From assembly GCF_039543185.1 (NCBI RefSeq), contig NZ_BAABJG010000035.1, positions 1 to 64,000 on the forward strand: 64,000 bases of DNA, given 5' to 3'. Source of the stretch: Paenibacillus_S vulneris (GTDB taxonomy: Bacteria; Bacillota; Bacilli; Paenibacillales; NBRC-103111). The notes under the pieces are model-generated. The model was given only the letters and a program-made list of their open reading frames with translations. It searched no databases and was not told the origin of the DNA. The translations under genes and the position numbers were made by a program. Shown piece by piece: positions 9,222-18,810 of the stretch. The first letter of the stretch is position 1, and every line of letters starts with the position of its first letter.

Positions 9222-10157
9222 TTGAAAATGCTTGTAGCGGGAGGAGCCGGCTTTATCGGAAGCCATCTCATTGATGCGCTGCTCGAAGAAGGGCATGAAG
9301 TCGTATGCATAGATAATTTTTTTATTGGTACAAGGAAGAACATCGAACATCTGCAAAACCATCCTCACTTTAGTTTCTATGAGCAGGATCTTTGTGATTT
9401 CGAAGCGCTTTCTGGCGTATTCAACAAGGAGAAATTCGATTTTGTATTTCATCTTGCAGCGAATTCAGACATTCAGGCAAGTGCCAAAAATCCGCAGATA
9501 GAATATCACAAAACCTATACAACAACGTTCAATCTGTTGGAATGCATGAGGGTTCATGAGGTCAAGAAGTTATTCTTCGCCTCTACGTCTGCTGTTTACG
9601 GTGAGAAAGAAGGCGTCCATGTAGCAGAGAATTCCACCCCTTTGGAACCGATTTCTTACTATGGTGCCGCTAAGCTTGGGTCGGAAGCATTGATCTCTGC
9701 TTATACCTACATGAATCAAATGTCCGCGTTGGTTTTCCGTTTCCCTAACGTTATCGGTCCTAGACTGACCCACGGAGTTATCTACGATTTCATTAAGAAA
9801 CTAACGGAAAATCCCAACGAGCTGCAAATCCTTGGAGACGGAACTCAGGCCAAGCCTTATATGCATGTATCTGATCTGATCAATGGAATCGTCTTGCTCA
9901 AGGACAAGCTTGAAGAAGGAGTTGCGTTATATAACATCGGAGTAGAGACTCAAACAACCGTTACAAGAATCGCCGACATTGTATGCAAAAAGATGAAGCT
10001 TGCCAATGTGAAGTATAACTATACTGGCGGGCGCGGGGGCTGGAAAGGAGACGTTCCGGTCTTTGCATATAATCTCGATAAAATTCATTCGATAGGTTGG
10101 CAAGCCAAATGGACTTCTGATGAGGCAGTTGCTAAGACGGTTGAGGAGGTCATTTGA
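9222..10157 (+). CDS. NAD-dependent sugar epimerase/dehydratase (extended SDR)
   Basis: A 311-residue extended short-chain dehydrogenase with the NAD loop GGAGFIGSH near the start, STSAVYG at 121-127 and the YGAAK active site (Tyr147, Lys151). It resembles UDP-glucose 4-epimerase and dTDP/GDP-sugar dehydratase relatives. Between hddA and hddC-gmhB it probably acts on a nucleotide sugar of this pathway, either the heptose or a second sugar. That is inferred from position. The TTG at 9222 is favoured over the GTG at 9213 because the SD GGAGGG (9208-9213) overlaps that GTG and lies eight bases from the TTG. The stop overlaps the next start (TGATG). Confidence 0.82.
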   Translation: MKMLVAGGAGFIGSHLIDALLEEGHEVVCIDNFFIGTRKNIEHLQNHPHFSFYEQDLCDFEALSGVFNKEKFDFVFHLAANSDIQASAKNPQIEYHKTYTTTFNLLECMRVHEVKKLFFASTSAVYGEKEGVHVAENSTPLEPISYYGAAKLGSEALISAYTYMNQMSALVFRFPNVIGPRLTHGVIYDFIKKLTENPNELQILGDGTQAKPYMHVSDLINGIVLLKDKLEEGVALYNIGVETQTTVTRIADIVCKKMKLANVKYNYTGGRGGWKGDVPVFAYNLDKIHSIGWQAKWTSDEAVAKTVEEVI

Positions 10158-11467
10158 TGCAGGCTGTCATTATGGCAGGTGGCAAAGGAACACGCCTTCG
10201 GTCAATTACAAACGACGAAATCCCTAAACCTATGGCTCCCATCAATGGTAGGACGATATTAGAATGGCAGGTTGAGAACCTAAAGGCGAGCCATATTTCC
10301 AAGATCTTAATGGTAACGGGTCATTTGGGAGAAAAAATCGAAGAGCATTTTGGCGATGGGTCCCGTTATGGTGTGGACATCACTTACTTCCGTGAGGAAA
10401 AGCCGCTCGGTACGGCAGGGGCTTTATCTTATCTAAAAGATTGGCTGACGGAGGATTATTTTCTTCTTGTCTACGGGGATGTCCTTTTTGATATTGACCT
10501 GAGGAGGATGGAGGAATTCCACCTCGAGAGGAGATCGAGTGCAACTTTGTTCGTGCATCCGAATTCCCATCCCTACGACTCCGATTTAGTTGTAACGGAT
10601 GAGACTCACAGGGTCATCGGATTTGACTCCAAGCATAACAAACGGGACTACTGGTATAACAACAGCGTCAACGCAGGTTTGTACATCATAGGCAGAGACA
10701 TTTGCGATATGGTTAATAAAGATGATAAGACGGACCTTGAGAAGGACCTGCTAATGCCCTTAGCTGAAAGGCGCGGCTCCATCTATGCTTATCGATCCCC
10801 AGAATATATTAAGGATGTAGGAACACCTGACCGTATTGCGTCGGCCGCAGAAGACTTATCCAGCGGTTTCGTAGCATCTAGAAATTTGAAGAATAAACAA
10901 AAATGCATGTTTCTTGACCGAGACGGGACCATCAATCAGCACAGAGGTCTCATCAGTAACGAAGAAGATTTTGTTCTTGAGGAGCATGCTGTAGAAGCAA
11001 TTAATCTAATTAATAGGTCAGGATATCTCGCGATCGTCGTTACCAATCAGCCCGTTGTTGCACGTGGTCTTTGTGATATTCTGGATGTAATTCATATCCA
11101 CAACAAAATGCAGACCCTCCTTGGACAGCATGGTGCACTGTTGGACGATATCCTATTCTGCCCTCATCACCCGGATAAGGGATACCCGGAAGAAAACCCG
11201 CTGTATAAGATTGCATGCGGCTGTAGAAAGCCCGGTACGGAATTGATTGATACATGCGTTGAAAAGTATAATATCGATCTCGCCTCCTCTTGGTATGTGG
11301 GAGATACAACCATAGATGTTCAGACCGGGAAAAACGCAGGCATGCGAACGGCATTAGTATTAACCGGAGAAGCAGGTAGGGACAAGAAATATGATGCTCA
11401 ATCCGATTTGACGTGTAACCATTTGCTAGAAGCCGTGCAATCTATATTAAAAATAAAGGACTGCTGA
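10157..11467 (+). CDS. hddC-gmhB: Fused D-glycero-D-manno-heptose 1-phosphate guanylyltransferase and heptose 1,7-bisphosphate phosphatase
   Basis: A 436-residue two-domain protein. Residues 1-235 are a sugar-phosphate nucleotidyltransferase with AGGKGTRL at 7-14, EKPLGTAGAL and the DVGTPDR end motif, fitting HddC. Residues 245-436 are a HAD phosphatase of the GmhB type. It has DRDGT at 254-258 and the zinc cysteine/histidine set CPHHPD (335-340) and CGCRKP (354-359). The two activities bracket one intermediate: GmhB removes the 7-phosphate and HddC then adds GMP. The ATG at 10157 follows the SD GAGGAGGT by six bases. Domain identity is clear. The exact nucleotide (GDP) is inferred from the presence of hddA. 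Confidence 0.87.
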   Translation: MQAVIMAGGKGTRLRSITNDEIPKPMAPINGRTILEWQVENLKASHISKILMVTGHLGEKIEEHFGDGSRYGVDITYFREEKPLGTAGALSYLKDWLTEDYFLLVYGDVLFDIDLRRMEEFHLERRSSATLFVHPNSHPYDSDLVVTDETHRVIGFDSKHNKRDYWYNNSVNAGLYIIGRDICDMVNKDDKTDLEKDLLMPLAERRGSIYAYRSPEYIKDVGTPDRIASAAEDLSSGFVASRNLKNKQKCMFLDRDGTINQHRGLISNEEDFVLEEHAVEAINLINRSGYLAIVVTNQPVVARGLCDILDVIHIHNKMQTLLGQHGALLDDILFCPHHPDKGYPEENPLYKIACGCRKPGTELIDTCVEKYNIDLASSWYVGDTTIDVQTGKNAGMRTALVLTGEAGRDKKYDAQSDLTCNHLLEAVQSILKIKDC

Positions 11468-11469
11468 CA

Positions 11470-12081
11470 ATGGACTATAGAGCGGATATTCAAACCTATA
11501 TTGAACACGAAATTAATACATTAAGACGTTTGGACATTAATGCTATTAATGATGCTATGAATTTGATTATGAAGACGTACGAAGCAGAGAATACGATTTA
11601 TATTTTCGGTAACGGTGGCAGCTCTACTACGGCATCTCACTATCAGAACGATTTCAACAAAGGCATTTCTGAATATGTGGGGAAGAAATTCAACTTCCAT
11701 TGTCTCAATGATAATGTCGCAACGATGATGGCGATTGCCAACGATATAGGATTTGAGGAAGTATTCCGGTTCCAGCTTCGTGGACGCATTAAGCCCGGCG
11801 ACCTCGTTATGGCCATTTCGGGAAGCGGTAACTCCAAGAATATTATTAATGCGGTAGAGTTTGCGAAGGAACGCGGGAATAAAGTCATTGGTCTGACCGG
11901 ATATGATGGAGGGAAGTTAAAGCAGCTCTCCGATATTTCTTTACACGTACCGATCGATAGTATGCAAATTACCGAAGATATTCATCTAGTTCTGGACCAT
12001 CTGATCATGTCTATTTTCTATAAGACACTATGCGGGATACCTCATATGAAGGAAAAGGAACAGTTGAAACATATAATATAA
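11470..12081 (+). CDS. gmhA: Phosphoheptose (sedoheptulose 7-phosphate) isomerase
   Basis: A 203-residue SIS-domain protein that converts sedoheptulose 7-phosphate to D-glycero-D-manno-heptose 7-phosphate, the first step of the pathway. It shows FGNGGSSTTASHYQND near 46-61, AISGSGNSKN for phosphate binding, and the C-terminal TEDIHLVLDHL motif with the conserved histidine. Length and motifs match GmhA. It starts two bases after the hddC-gmhB stop, so all four enzymatic functions needed to make the GDP-heptose lie in one transcript. Confidence 0.92.
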   Translation: MDYRADIQTYIEHEINTLRRLDINAINDAMNLIMKTYEAENTIYIFGNGGSSTTASHYQNDFNKGISEYVGKKFNFHCLNDNVATMMAIANDIGFEEVFRFQLRGRIKPGDLVMAISGSGNSKNIINAVEFAKERGNKVIGLTGYDGGKLKQLSDISLHVPIDSMQITEDIHLVLDHLIMSIFYKTLCGIPHMKEKEQLKHII

Positions 12082-12114
12082 TGTCGGTAACAACTCAAAT
12101 GGGGGGGATACTGT

Positions 12115-13650
12115 TTGAACCAGCTGTGGCAATTTACCTATACGTTATCCGATACCGACCGGCAAATTCTTGATCGGATCAATGGAATGCTTGGTCAATG
12201 GGATACCTACCCTTTCCTAGACGTTCTTCAAGCATACCGGGAGCTTGATTATCTGCTGAAACGCAGCTTCCTCACTCTCATTCAAGATATGCCAACGAAA
12301 CAAGCCTATTCTATTCTGCATGATATTTGGCTGGAGTCAACCAAAGATCTGCAAGCATTTTATGCCGAACGTAATCTTTTACCTAATTCTAATGATTCGG
12401 TTAAACTAAGAGATTTAATTGAGTTAAGCTTTTTTCATGCGCAGCAGTTACTGAATCGGCCTGTAGCTCCCCTTTCTGTAACTCCCGTTATCAGTGTTAT
12501 ATTGCCGGTGCACCGGTCCCAGCAGTATCTTTGGGAAGCCCTTCGCTCCATCTATGAGCAGACATTCCAGGATTTTGAACTCATCCTTGTGAACGGGTAT
12601 CAGAATGACGATCCCCTTGAAGCCATATTGTCTGTTTTTGAAGATACGCGTACGCTTATTGTTCAGGAAACGGAAAAAGCTCGTCTGGGTGCATCACTAA
12701 ACCTTGGGATTAGGCATGCCAAAGGTGACTTTATTGCCCGTATGGACTCAGATGATATTGCGCATCCCGAGCGTTTCGCCAAACAAATCGAATTTCTTCA
12801 AGCTCATCCTGAAATAGATTTTTGCGGTACACAGTGCCGTGCATTCGGAACCGTCAACAACTGGAATAATAAACCTTACCCGCTGCTGCATCAGGAGCTG
12901 CAATGCCGGTCCCTGAAATTTTGCAGCTTTATTCATCCCAGTGTGATGTGGCGTAAGGATAAGTTTTTTGAAAAAAACTTGTGGTATAACGAGGATGTTT
13001 TGGCTGAGGATACCGATTTGTTCGCACGAGTGGTCTATTCTTTAAACACTGCGAATCTGCAGGACACGCTCTTGTTGTATCGCAGAGAAGGAGCTAATCT
13101 CTCCATCGAGGTTCTTAAAAAGAAGAATAACAATAATCAAAGCCTCGCCGTTATCCAAAACATCATGCTGGAGCGTAATACCAGGGCTGCACTCTATCAA
13201 TCTCTGAATCAGGAAGAATTGAGCCTTATTCAAAACAAGACCATAGACTCCTTTACCTATAAAGATGCTTTGCAGATTTTCAAGTACCGGTTGGGACGGC
13301 AAGACTTATCCGATCTGCTGCCGCCGGATACAAGTGAATCTGAAACCGTTTTTCTTGCAAACTTAAATAACCGCATACCTGTCATTTGGGGATACGGATG
13401 GAATGGACAAGTACTGGAATATACGCTGCAAGAACAAGGCTTCAAGGATTACCGAATTGTTGATCAGCGCATGCAAGAGCTTGGGATAAGACTCGACTCC
13501 CCACACGCTATGGAGCTTAAAGAATTAGAATCAAAGCAAGACGCTTACTATATTCTGATTTCGATGGACAAGCATTTCCCCGAAGTTACCGATCGGCTGG
13601 AGCGTTACGGATATGCACCACACAAAGACTATATTGAATATTTCGTTTAA
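12115..13650 (+). CDS. Family 2 glycosyltransferase with extra N- and C-terminal domains
   Basis: A 511-residue protein. A helical N-terminal region (1-120) precedes a GT-A domain beginning VISVILPVHRS, with the metal-binding ARMDSDD at about residue 209. The C-terminal part ends in a Rossmann-like stretch (IWGYGWNGQVLEYTL) seen at the ends of some surface-polysaccharide glycosyltransferases. The TTG at 12115 is chosen because a GGGGGGG SD (12101-12107) precedes it and no ATG fits. It probably transfers a sugar, possibly the heptose, during assembly of the surface glycan. The donor cannot be told from sequence. Confidence 0.82.
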   Translation: MNQLWQFTYTLSDTDRQILDRINGMLGQWDTYPFLDVLQAYRELDYLLKRSFLTLIQDMPTKQAYSILHDIWLESTKDLQAFYAERNLLPNSNDSVKLRDLIELSFFHAQQLLNRPVAPLSVTPVISVILPVHRSQQYLWEALRSIYEQTFQDFELILVNGYQNDDPLEAILSVFEDTRTLIVQETEKARLGASLNLGIRHAKGDFIARMDSDDIAHPERFAKQIEFLQAHPEIDFCGTQCRAFGTVNNWNNKPYPLLHQELQCRSLKFCSFIHPSVMWRKDKFFEKNLWYNEDVLAEDTDLFARVVYSLNTANLQDTLLLYRREGANLSIEVLKKKNNNNQSLAVIQNIMLERNTRAALYQSLNQEELSLIQNKTIDSFTYKDALQIFKYRLGRQDLSDLLPPDTSESETVFLANLNNRIPVIWGYGWNGQVLEYTLQEQGFKDYRIVDQRMQELGIRLDSPHAMELKELESKQDAYYILISMDKHFPEVTDRLERYGYAPHKDYIEYFV

Positions 13651-13664
13651 GGGAGAGGGAGCTT

Positions 13665-14378
13665 GTGACCAAAGCAATCCTTATGGCCGCGGGGCGCGGT
13701 ACAAGAATCAGCAGGGATATAGATGGAAATTGTAAATGCACGTTGGATATCGGCGGTACGACGCTGATCCAGCATACCGTTCAGATGCTCCTTAAGCATG
13801 GAATCGAAGTACATATCGTTGTAGGTTACCAAAAAGAACGTATTATTGAGGCTTTAAAAGGCTTGCCCGTCAAGATTCATGAGAATCATTTTTATTCCGT
13901 TACGAACAGTTTATCCTCCCTTTGGTTTGCCAAGGACGAATTATGCGGAGATGCTATTATTCTGGGTAATGCCGACGTATTTTGGGAAGAAAACCTACTC
14001 CCTATTTTATTAGAAGATGACAGGGATTGCGTCATGCTCTCCGATTCCAGCCGTGTGGAGCAAGGTGATTACCTTTTCCGGGTTGAAAATGGCGCAGTCC
14101 GTGAATACGGAAAAGGACTGGATAAAAATAAGGCCAACTGCGAATATGTCGGACTTGCTAAGATTCAGGGACCCTTTATAAGGGAGTGCAAAGCTGAGCT
14201 CACCTACATGATCGAAGCTCAGCGGCACAACGCCTGGTGGGAACAAATTCTATATAACATGATCCCCGGACGCAGCATCTGGACGAGTGATATTGCAGGT
14301 CATTTCTGGGCGGAAATTGACTTTATCGAGGACTATCAACGCATCTTGAATTACAGAGAGGTGAAACTGGCCAGATGA
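13665..14378 (+). CDS. Nucleotidyltransferase, LicC/PntC-like (probably CTP-using)
   Basis: A 237-residue single-domain nucleotidyltransferase. The signature MAAGRGTRIS is at 7-16, KCTLDIGG supplies a conserved lysine, ILGNADVFW the metal aspartate, and WAEIDFIEDYQR the C-terminal motif. The form resembles phosphocholine and phosphonate cytidylyltransferases more than hexose-1-phosphate enzymes. It may activate a polyol-, choline- or ethanolamine-phosphate for the glycerophosphotransferase-like proteins encoded nearby. That link is inference. GTG start at 13665 after GGGAGAGGGAG; the stop overlaps the next ATG (ATGA). Confidence 0.75.
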   Translation: MTKAILMAAGRGTRISRDIDGNCKCTLDIGGTTLIQHTVQMLLKHGIEVHIVVGYQKERIIEALKGLPVKIHENHFYSVTNSLSSLWFAKDELCGDAIILGNADVFWEENLLPILLEDDRDCVMLSDSSRVEQGDYLFRVENGAVREYGKGLDKNKANCEYVGLAKIQGPFIRECKAELTYMIEAQRHNAWWEQILYNMIPGRSIWTSDIAGHFWAEIDFIEDYQRILNYREVKLAR

Positions 14379-15415
14379 AGAGCCCGAAGATCAGTGTTAT
14401 CATTCCCGCTTGGAACGCCGAGCCCTACCTGGCCCGGTGTTTAGATTCGCTTCAAGGACAGACCTTTTCAGATTTTGAGGTTATTATCGTCGATGTGGAA
14501 TCTACAGACCAAACTGCTGCCATAGCACAAGCCTATGCACAAGAAGATGATAGGTTTTTTTATTATTCTTACCAATTCTCTCCATGCGGTATCGGCAGAA
14601 ACTTCGGAATGGAAAAGGCTCGTTCACCGTATATTTCCTTTGCCGATTCAGACGATATTTTGGAGCCGGACATGCTAGAAAGCTTGTATTCTGCTGCGAT
14701 CAATGAGAATGCAGATATCGTTGTCTGTGACTTTAACATGGTCTATCCGGATAAGCACATCGCATCCTTCTCTCGGCTTCAAGATAGTACGATTCAGCTT
14801 TCGGACGAAAACCTGGCTGATTATTATTTCCAGTTTAACGCCGCCCCCAAGCCAAATAACTATGCATGGTCCCGTCTTTACCGGAGAGAGTTTATTCAAC
14901 AGACCGGCATTCTCTTCCGGCACGTACTAACAAGCGAAGACCATCTGTTCAATCTGATGCTTAGCTGCTCTCACCCGCGCATTTCGCACATCGGGAAAGC
15001 TTTATATAACTATATTCAAAGAGAAGACTCTTCCGTGCGTCTAACTGCAAAGAATACTGATCAGGGTAAAACCTACTTTTCCGTATTTGATATCGCCAGA
15101 ACCTTTTTGGAAGGAATCGATAAGGAATTTGTAGCCCCTATACTAGGAATCTACGCGTTTACTAGAATAAGAAGCATCGTCTTTTATGGACAATTGGCCT
15201 CCCTTCCCGAGGATAAGCTGCAAGAATCCTTAATGAGCTTCCTTGAAGGCGAAAAGGTCGAATATTATTTGTCTCTCTGTCAGAAAAACGGCTATATCCA
15301 GCATTATTGTCTCATGCACGGCATTCAACCCGAACAAGAGCAACTATTCGATGAACTTCTTGCCTTATGCTTGAAGAAGGAGAAGATTACGTTAGACAGA
15401 GGTTGGTTTGCATGA
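14375..15415 (+). CDS. Family 2 glycosyltransferase
   Basis: A 346-residue GT-A protein. It opens with KISVIIPAWNAEPYLARCLD, has VDVESTDQT for nucleotide binding, and the metal motif FADSDDILEPDM near residue 90. The helical C-terminal third is typical of capsule and teichoic-acid-decorating GT2 enzymes. No membrane segment is seen, so it should act at the cytoplasmic face. Its start and stop both overlap neighbours by ATGA, which implies translational coupling in the operon. Acceptor and donor are unknown. Confidence 0.85.
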   Translation: MKSPKISVIIPAWNAEPYLARCLDSLQGQTFSDFEVIIVDVESTDQTAAIAQAYAQEDDRFFYYSYQFSPCGIGRNFGMEKARSPYISFADSDDILEPDMLESLYSAAINENADIVVCDFNMVYPDKHIASFSRLQDSTIQLSDENLADYYFQFNAAPKPNNYAWSRLYRREFIQQTGILFRHVLTSEDHLFNLMLSCSHPRISHIGKALYNYIQREDSSVRLTAKNTDQGKTYFSVFDIARTFLEGIDKEFVAPILGIYAFTRIRSIVFYGQLASLPEDKLQESLMSFLEGEKVEYYLSLCQKNGYIQHYCLMHGIQPEQEQLFDELLALCLKKEKITLDRGWFA

Positions 15416-16470
15416 GTCCTTCCGTCAGCATCATTGTACCTATTTATAATACCGAAGCTTACCTCCCCCGCTGCCTGGATTCTCTCATAGGACAAACTCT
15501 TAGCAATGTAGAAATTTTGTTGTTGGTCGATGGAAACTCTAGTGAGGAAAGCAGGAATATCGCAGAGGAGTACGGTAAGAAAGACAGTCGAATGAAAATT
15601 CTAAGCACTCTGGCTTATGGGGCAAGTGCTGTACGTAATGTAGGTTTACAGTACGCACAAGGGGAGTATATCGGCTTTGTAGATTCGGATGATTATGTTA
15701 AGCCAGAGATGTTTGAGGAACTCTACTCCTTTGCTTTGACCCACTCACTCGATATTGCTGTAAGTGGGATACTGCGAGACAATGACAATTCGGAGCCAAT
15801 ACAGACTCAGATGCTGTATTCGGAAGAAATCACCCTCGCTTCCGAGATGACGCGGCGTAATTTTATGTATAAATGGGTGTTGTCAGCCCAGGCTAATCCT
15901 GTTTGGAACAAATTGTATCGGAGAGCTTTCCTGCAACAGTACGATTTGGCTTTTAATGAAAGGGTTCGAATGGGTGAAGACGCCGTGTTTAATACAAGCT
16001 GCTTTTCATTAGCCGATTCTGCTGGTTCCATAAGTCAAGCTTATTATGTTTACTATAACCGTCCAAGCTCCCAAATGTACACCATACAAGCTATGGATAC
16101 ATTGAGAGACTTCCAGCTTCGCTGGGAGGTGTTCCAAAGCTGCTCCGGGCGCATTCCGAACGGTGATACGCTGCTTGCTATGGCTTCCCTGCGCCTTATT
16201 GCTAACGCGATTTACATTTACAAAATTAGAAATCAGCCATTAGAGGATGCCTGCGATTTTGCCGAGCTTTTAATTTCTAGACTTGGATTGCAGCCATTTC
16301 TTGAGCTTGCACTTCAGCCTGAGGTATTACCTGTCTTTGCCAAGGAGTGCCATATGAATGAAACGGCCCTGCACAATTTCAGAAAATTTGCGGAATCTGC
16401 GTATCATGGAAAAGAAAAGCTGCTGGAGTGGCAATTGTACTTTAAAAATGTTATAGAAAAGAAGGGCTGA
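15412..16470 (+). CDS. Family 2 glycosyltransferase
   Basis: A 352-residue GT-A protein, a paralogue of the preceding one. It has SVSIIVPIYNTEAYLPRCLD at the N-terminus, a degenerate nucleotide-binding VDGNSSEES, and FVDSDDYVKPEMF near residue 88. The ATG at 15412 overlaps the upstream TGA by four bases. A longer reading from 15367 would overlap the upstream gene by nearly 50 bases with no family similarity, so I rejected it. Substrate unknown. Confidence 0.85.
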   Translation: MSPSVSIIVPIYNTEAYLPRCLDSLIGQTLSNVEILLLVDGNSSEESRNIAEEYGKKDSRMKILSTLAYGASAVRNVGLQYAQGEYIGFVDSDDYVKPEMFEELYSFALTHSLDIAVSGILRDNDNSEPIQTQMLYSEEITLASEMTRRNFMYKWVLSAQANPVWNKLYRRAFLQQYDLAFNERVRMGEDAVFNTSCFSLADSAGSISQAYYVYYNRPSSQMYTIQAMDTLRDFQLRWEVFQSCSGRIPNGDTLLAMASLRLIANAIYIYKIRNQPLEDACDFAELLISRLGLQPFLELALQPEVLPVFAKECHMNETALHNFRKFAESAYHGKEKLLEWQLYFKNVIEKKG

Positions 16471-16473
16471 CAT

Positions 16474-17196
16474 GTGAAATACGCGCTTGTTACAGGTTCA
16501 ACCTCTGGCATCGGCCTTGCCATCGCCAAGAAGCTGTTAGAGGAAGGCTGCTTTGTTTTTGCAAACTTCGCTCACAATGAAGACAATGCTCGTGCCGCAG
16601 AAAATGTCTTCTCTGGTATTAGTCCTAACTATTATATAATCAAAGCCGACATGTCCAAAATGGATGGCGTAAACACGGTAACCGAAACGATTACGAACCG
16701 CTGTCCCAGGCTGGACTACCTGGTTCTGAACAGCTACGCTACGGATAAGACAGATTTCCAGGACGTTACACCTGAGCAATGGCAGCATGTTATGGATTCC
16801 AATGTCAACATGCCTTTCTTTTTAATGCAGCGCTTGTACGATCATATGTCCGAAAAAGGATCTGTTGTTTGTATCGGAGCCATGATGGGAATTCATCCCC
16901 ACGCTATCTCTATTAGCTATGGTGTTTCCAAGGCGGCGCTCCATATGCTTTGCAGCAGCATGGTGAAGGTTTATGCAGCGAAGCAGATCAGAATCAATGC
17001 GGTTTGCCCGGGTTTTGTAGATACACCGGCACAGCTTGGTAAAGCGCCGGACCATAGGCAGCGAATCGAAAACAAAATCGCTTTGCAACGATTCGCACAG
17101 CCGGAGGAAATTGCGGACTTTTGCTATAGTGTCATCATGAACAGCTACATTAACGGAGCTGTTATTCCTGTCTGCGGCGGGTATGATATGGCTTAA
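16474..17196 (+). CDS. Short-chain dehydrogenase/reductase-like protein with an altered active site
   Basis: A 240-residue classical SDR. The NAD(P) loop TGSTSGIG is at 7-14 and the YxxxK motif is YGVSK. The serine that normally lies 13 residues before the tyrosine is alanine here (GAMMGIHPHAISISY), and the usual NNAG motif reads NSYA. The C-terminal INAVCPGFVDTP and CGGYDMA are normal for FabG-like enzymes. Either catalysis uses other residues or the protein binds a cofactor without classical activity. GTG start, three bases after the preceding stop. The role in the glycan pathway is unknown; reduction of a sugar or polyol precursor is possible. Confidence 0.75.
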   Translation: MKYALVTGSTSGIGLAIAKKLLEEGCFVFANFAHNEDNARAAENVFSGISPNYYIIKADMSKMDGVNTVTETITNRCPRLDYLVLNSYATDKTDFQDVTPEQWQHVMDSNVNMPFFLMQRLYDHMSEKGSVVCIGAMMGIHPHAISISYGVSKAALHMLCSSMVKVYAAKQIRINAVCPGFVDTPAQLGKAPDHRQRIENKIALQRFAQPEEIADFCYSVIMNSYINGAVIPVCGGYDMA

Positions 17197-17239
17197 TTTG
17201 TAGTATGACATTTATTGCATAAGGGGGCTAAGGGGTAAC

Positions 17240-18793
17240 ATGATTAAAGATAATGCATCCGAAGAGGAAAAAATAACAAGTGCAATACTTAGCCGCATCG
17301 AGCTTACAGAGCTTCATCTCCAAAGAATGATGGCATCTTTATTAGAAAATGTTGAACAACAAATGAAAAGCTTTAAAGAATCTATAGAGGAGCTCATTGA
17401 GAAGAAAATTGAAGAATGCCATATCAATCAACATGATCTCATAAAGCTAATAGATGAACGTATCGGGCAAAATGAACACGAAATAAAACAAGTAGTCATC
17501 GAAAATACAAATAATATTCAACGAAAAATCAACCATCACATGACTCTGGCTAATCTGAATGAAGATGCAACCAATAAAAAAATTGCGGATATTTCATTTA
17601 CATTAAACAAAAATGCATATCAACCGAAAGAAAAAATAAAAGTCGTATTTTTATTCCAGGTTGCCTCATTCTGGCCTTCGTGGGAAACCTTCTGGGAAGC
17701 ATGCCTCCATGACGATAGATTTGATGTTAAGATGGTATTATTTGATCATGAAATTGAAGAACAAACTCAAATGAAAACGGCAAGAGCCTTTTTAGATAAA
17801 CAAAATATAGAATACATAGATTACGATCACTTTAATATTGAACAATACCAACCGCATATCCTTGTTATGCAGACCCCTTATAGTCATTGGCATCGCCCAA
17901 GACATCTGTGGGCTGATGAAATTAAATCAATGGGCATAAGAGTAATTTACATCCCATATGGTATTGAAATAAGTGATACTGAAAGTTCCCGTATCGCTCA
18001 TTTTCAAAACGAGGTCGTCAGAAATTGTTGGAGAGTTTACACCATTTCCGAACCCATGAGAGAACAATATATCTTACATTCTCAAATAGGCATGCAAAAT
18101 ATTAAGGCTGTTGGTCACCCTAAATTCGACAAGCTATATGTATCGAAAGAAGACTATGTTTCAAATGAAATCAGAGAAGCGGCAAAAGGGAGAAAAATCA
18201 TTCTCTGGAAGGTGCATTTCCCAAAAGAATTTGAAGTAAGAGAAAAAGGAAAGGTAATGGTTACTCCTTATCTCGATGAATATTTAGCGTTTGCAAGAAA
18301 AATAATACACTACCCGGATTACTTATTTGTCTTTTGCCCCCATCCAAAATTTTATGAAATGTGCCAATGGTTAAAAAAAGATAGAACGAAAGGAATTGAA
18401 TTACAAGCAATACTTTCTTCACTTGAAAACGTCTATCAATATGAAGAGGATGACTATCGCCCCGCTTTATTTCATGCAGATTATATTATTGTTGATCGCT
18501 CCGCGGTGATGATTGAGGCTGCTGCGATGAAAGTACCTGTACTGTATATGTATAATGCCGACTATAAAGAACCTATGACTGATGCAGTCAACCATTTGGT
18601 TGAAAGTTACTATCAGGGCACTGGAGCAGAAGACATGATTCAATTTATCGAGATGTGTAAACGTGATGAAGATCCTCTAAAAGAAAGAAGATTTGAAGCT
18701 TTCCATAAATGTATTCCTTTCTTTGACGGGTTGAGCGGAGAACGCATTAAAGAGGATATTATTGCAGGACTAGAATCAGAAGTTATAATCTAA
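17240..18793 (+). CDS. Glycerophosphotransferase-like protein with an N-terminal coiled coil
   Basis: A 517-residue protein. Residues 10-120 are charged and heptad-like, a probable coiled coil. From about 132 the protein resembles the CDP-glycerol glycerophosphotransferase (TagB/TagF) fold: VIYIPYGIEI, AVGHPKFDKLY, VFCPHPKFYEM near 365 and IIVDRSAVMIEAAAMKVPVL near 418. It is last in the heptose operon, with a terminator 18 bases downstream, and is more AT-rich than its neighbours. It shares the domain type of the propeller fusion at the other end of the locus. Transfer of a polyol phosphate to the glycan is inferred from the fold. Confidence 0.75.
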   Translation: MIKDNASEEEKITSAILSRIELTELHLQRMMASLLENVEQQMKSFKESIEELIEKKIEECHINQHDLIKLIDERIGQNEHEIKQVVIENTNNIQRKINHHMTLANLNEDATNKKIADISFTLNKNAYQPKEKIKVVFLFQVASFWPSWETFWEACLHDDRFDVKMVLFDHEIEEQTQMKTARAFLDKQNIEYIDYDHFNIEQYQPHILVMQTPYSHWHRPRHLWADEIKSMGIRVIYIPYGIEISDTESSRIAHFQNEVVRNCWRVYTISEPMREQYILHSQIGMQNIKAVGHPKFDKLYVSKEDYVSNEIREAAKGRKIILWKVHFPKEFEVREKGKVMVTPYLDEYLAFARKIIHYPDYLFVFCPHPKFYEMCQWLKKDRTKGIELQAILSSLENVYQYEEDDYRPALFHADYIIVDRSAVMIEAAAMKVPVLYMYNADYKEPMTDAVNHLVESYYQGTGAEDMIQFIEMCKRDEDPLKERRFEAFHKCIPFFDGLSGERIKEDIIAGLESEVII

Positions 18794-18810
18794 CTTGAAA
18801 ACAATTAAAA

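Noticed and set aside
15367..15411. Longer start for the second GT2 gene
   Set aside because: Overlaps the upstream gene by nearly 50 bases; the ATGA overlap at 15412 fits the pattern in this operon and the domain begins there.
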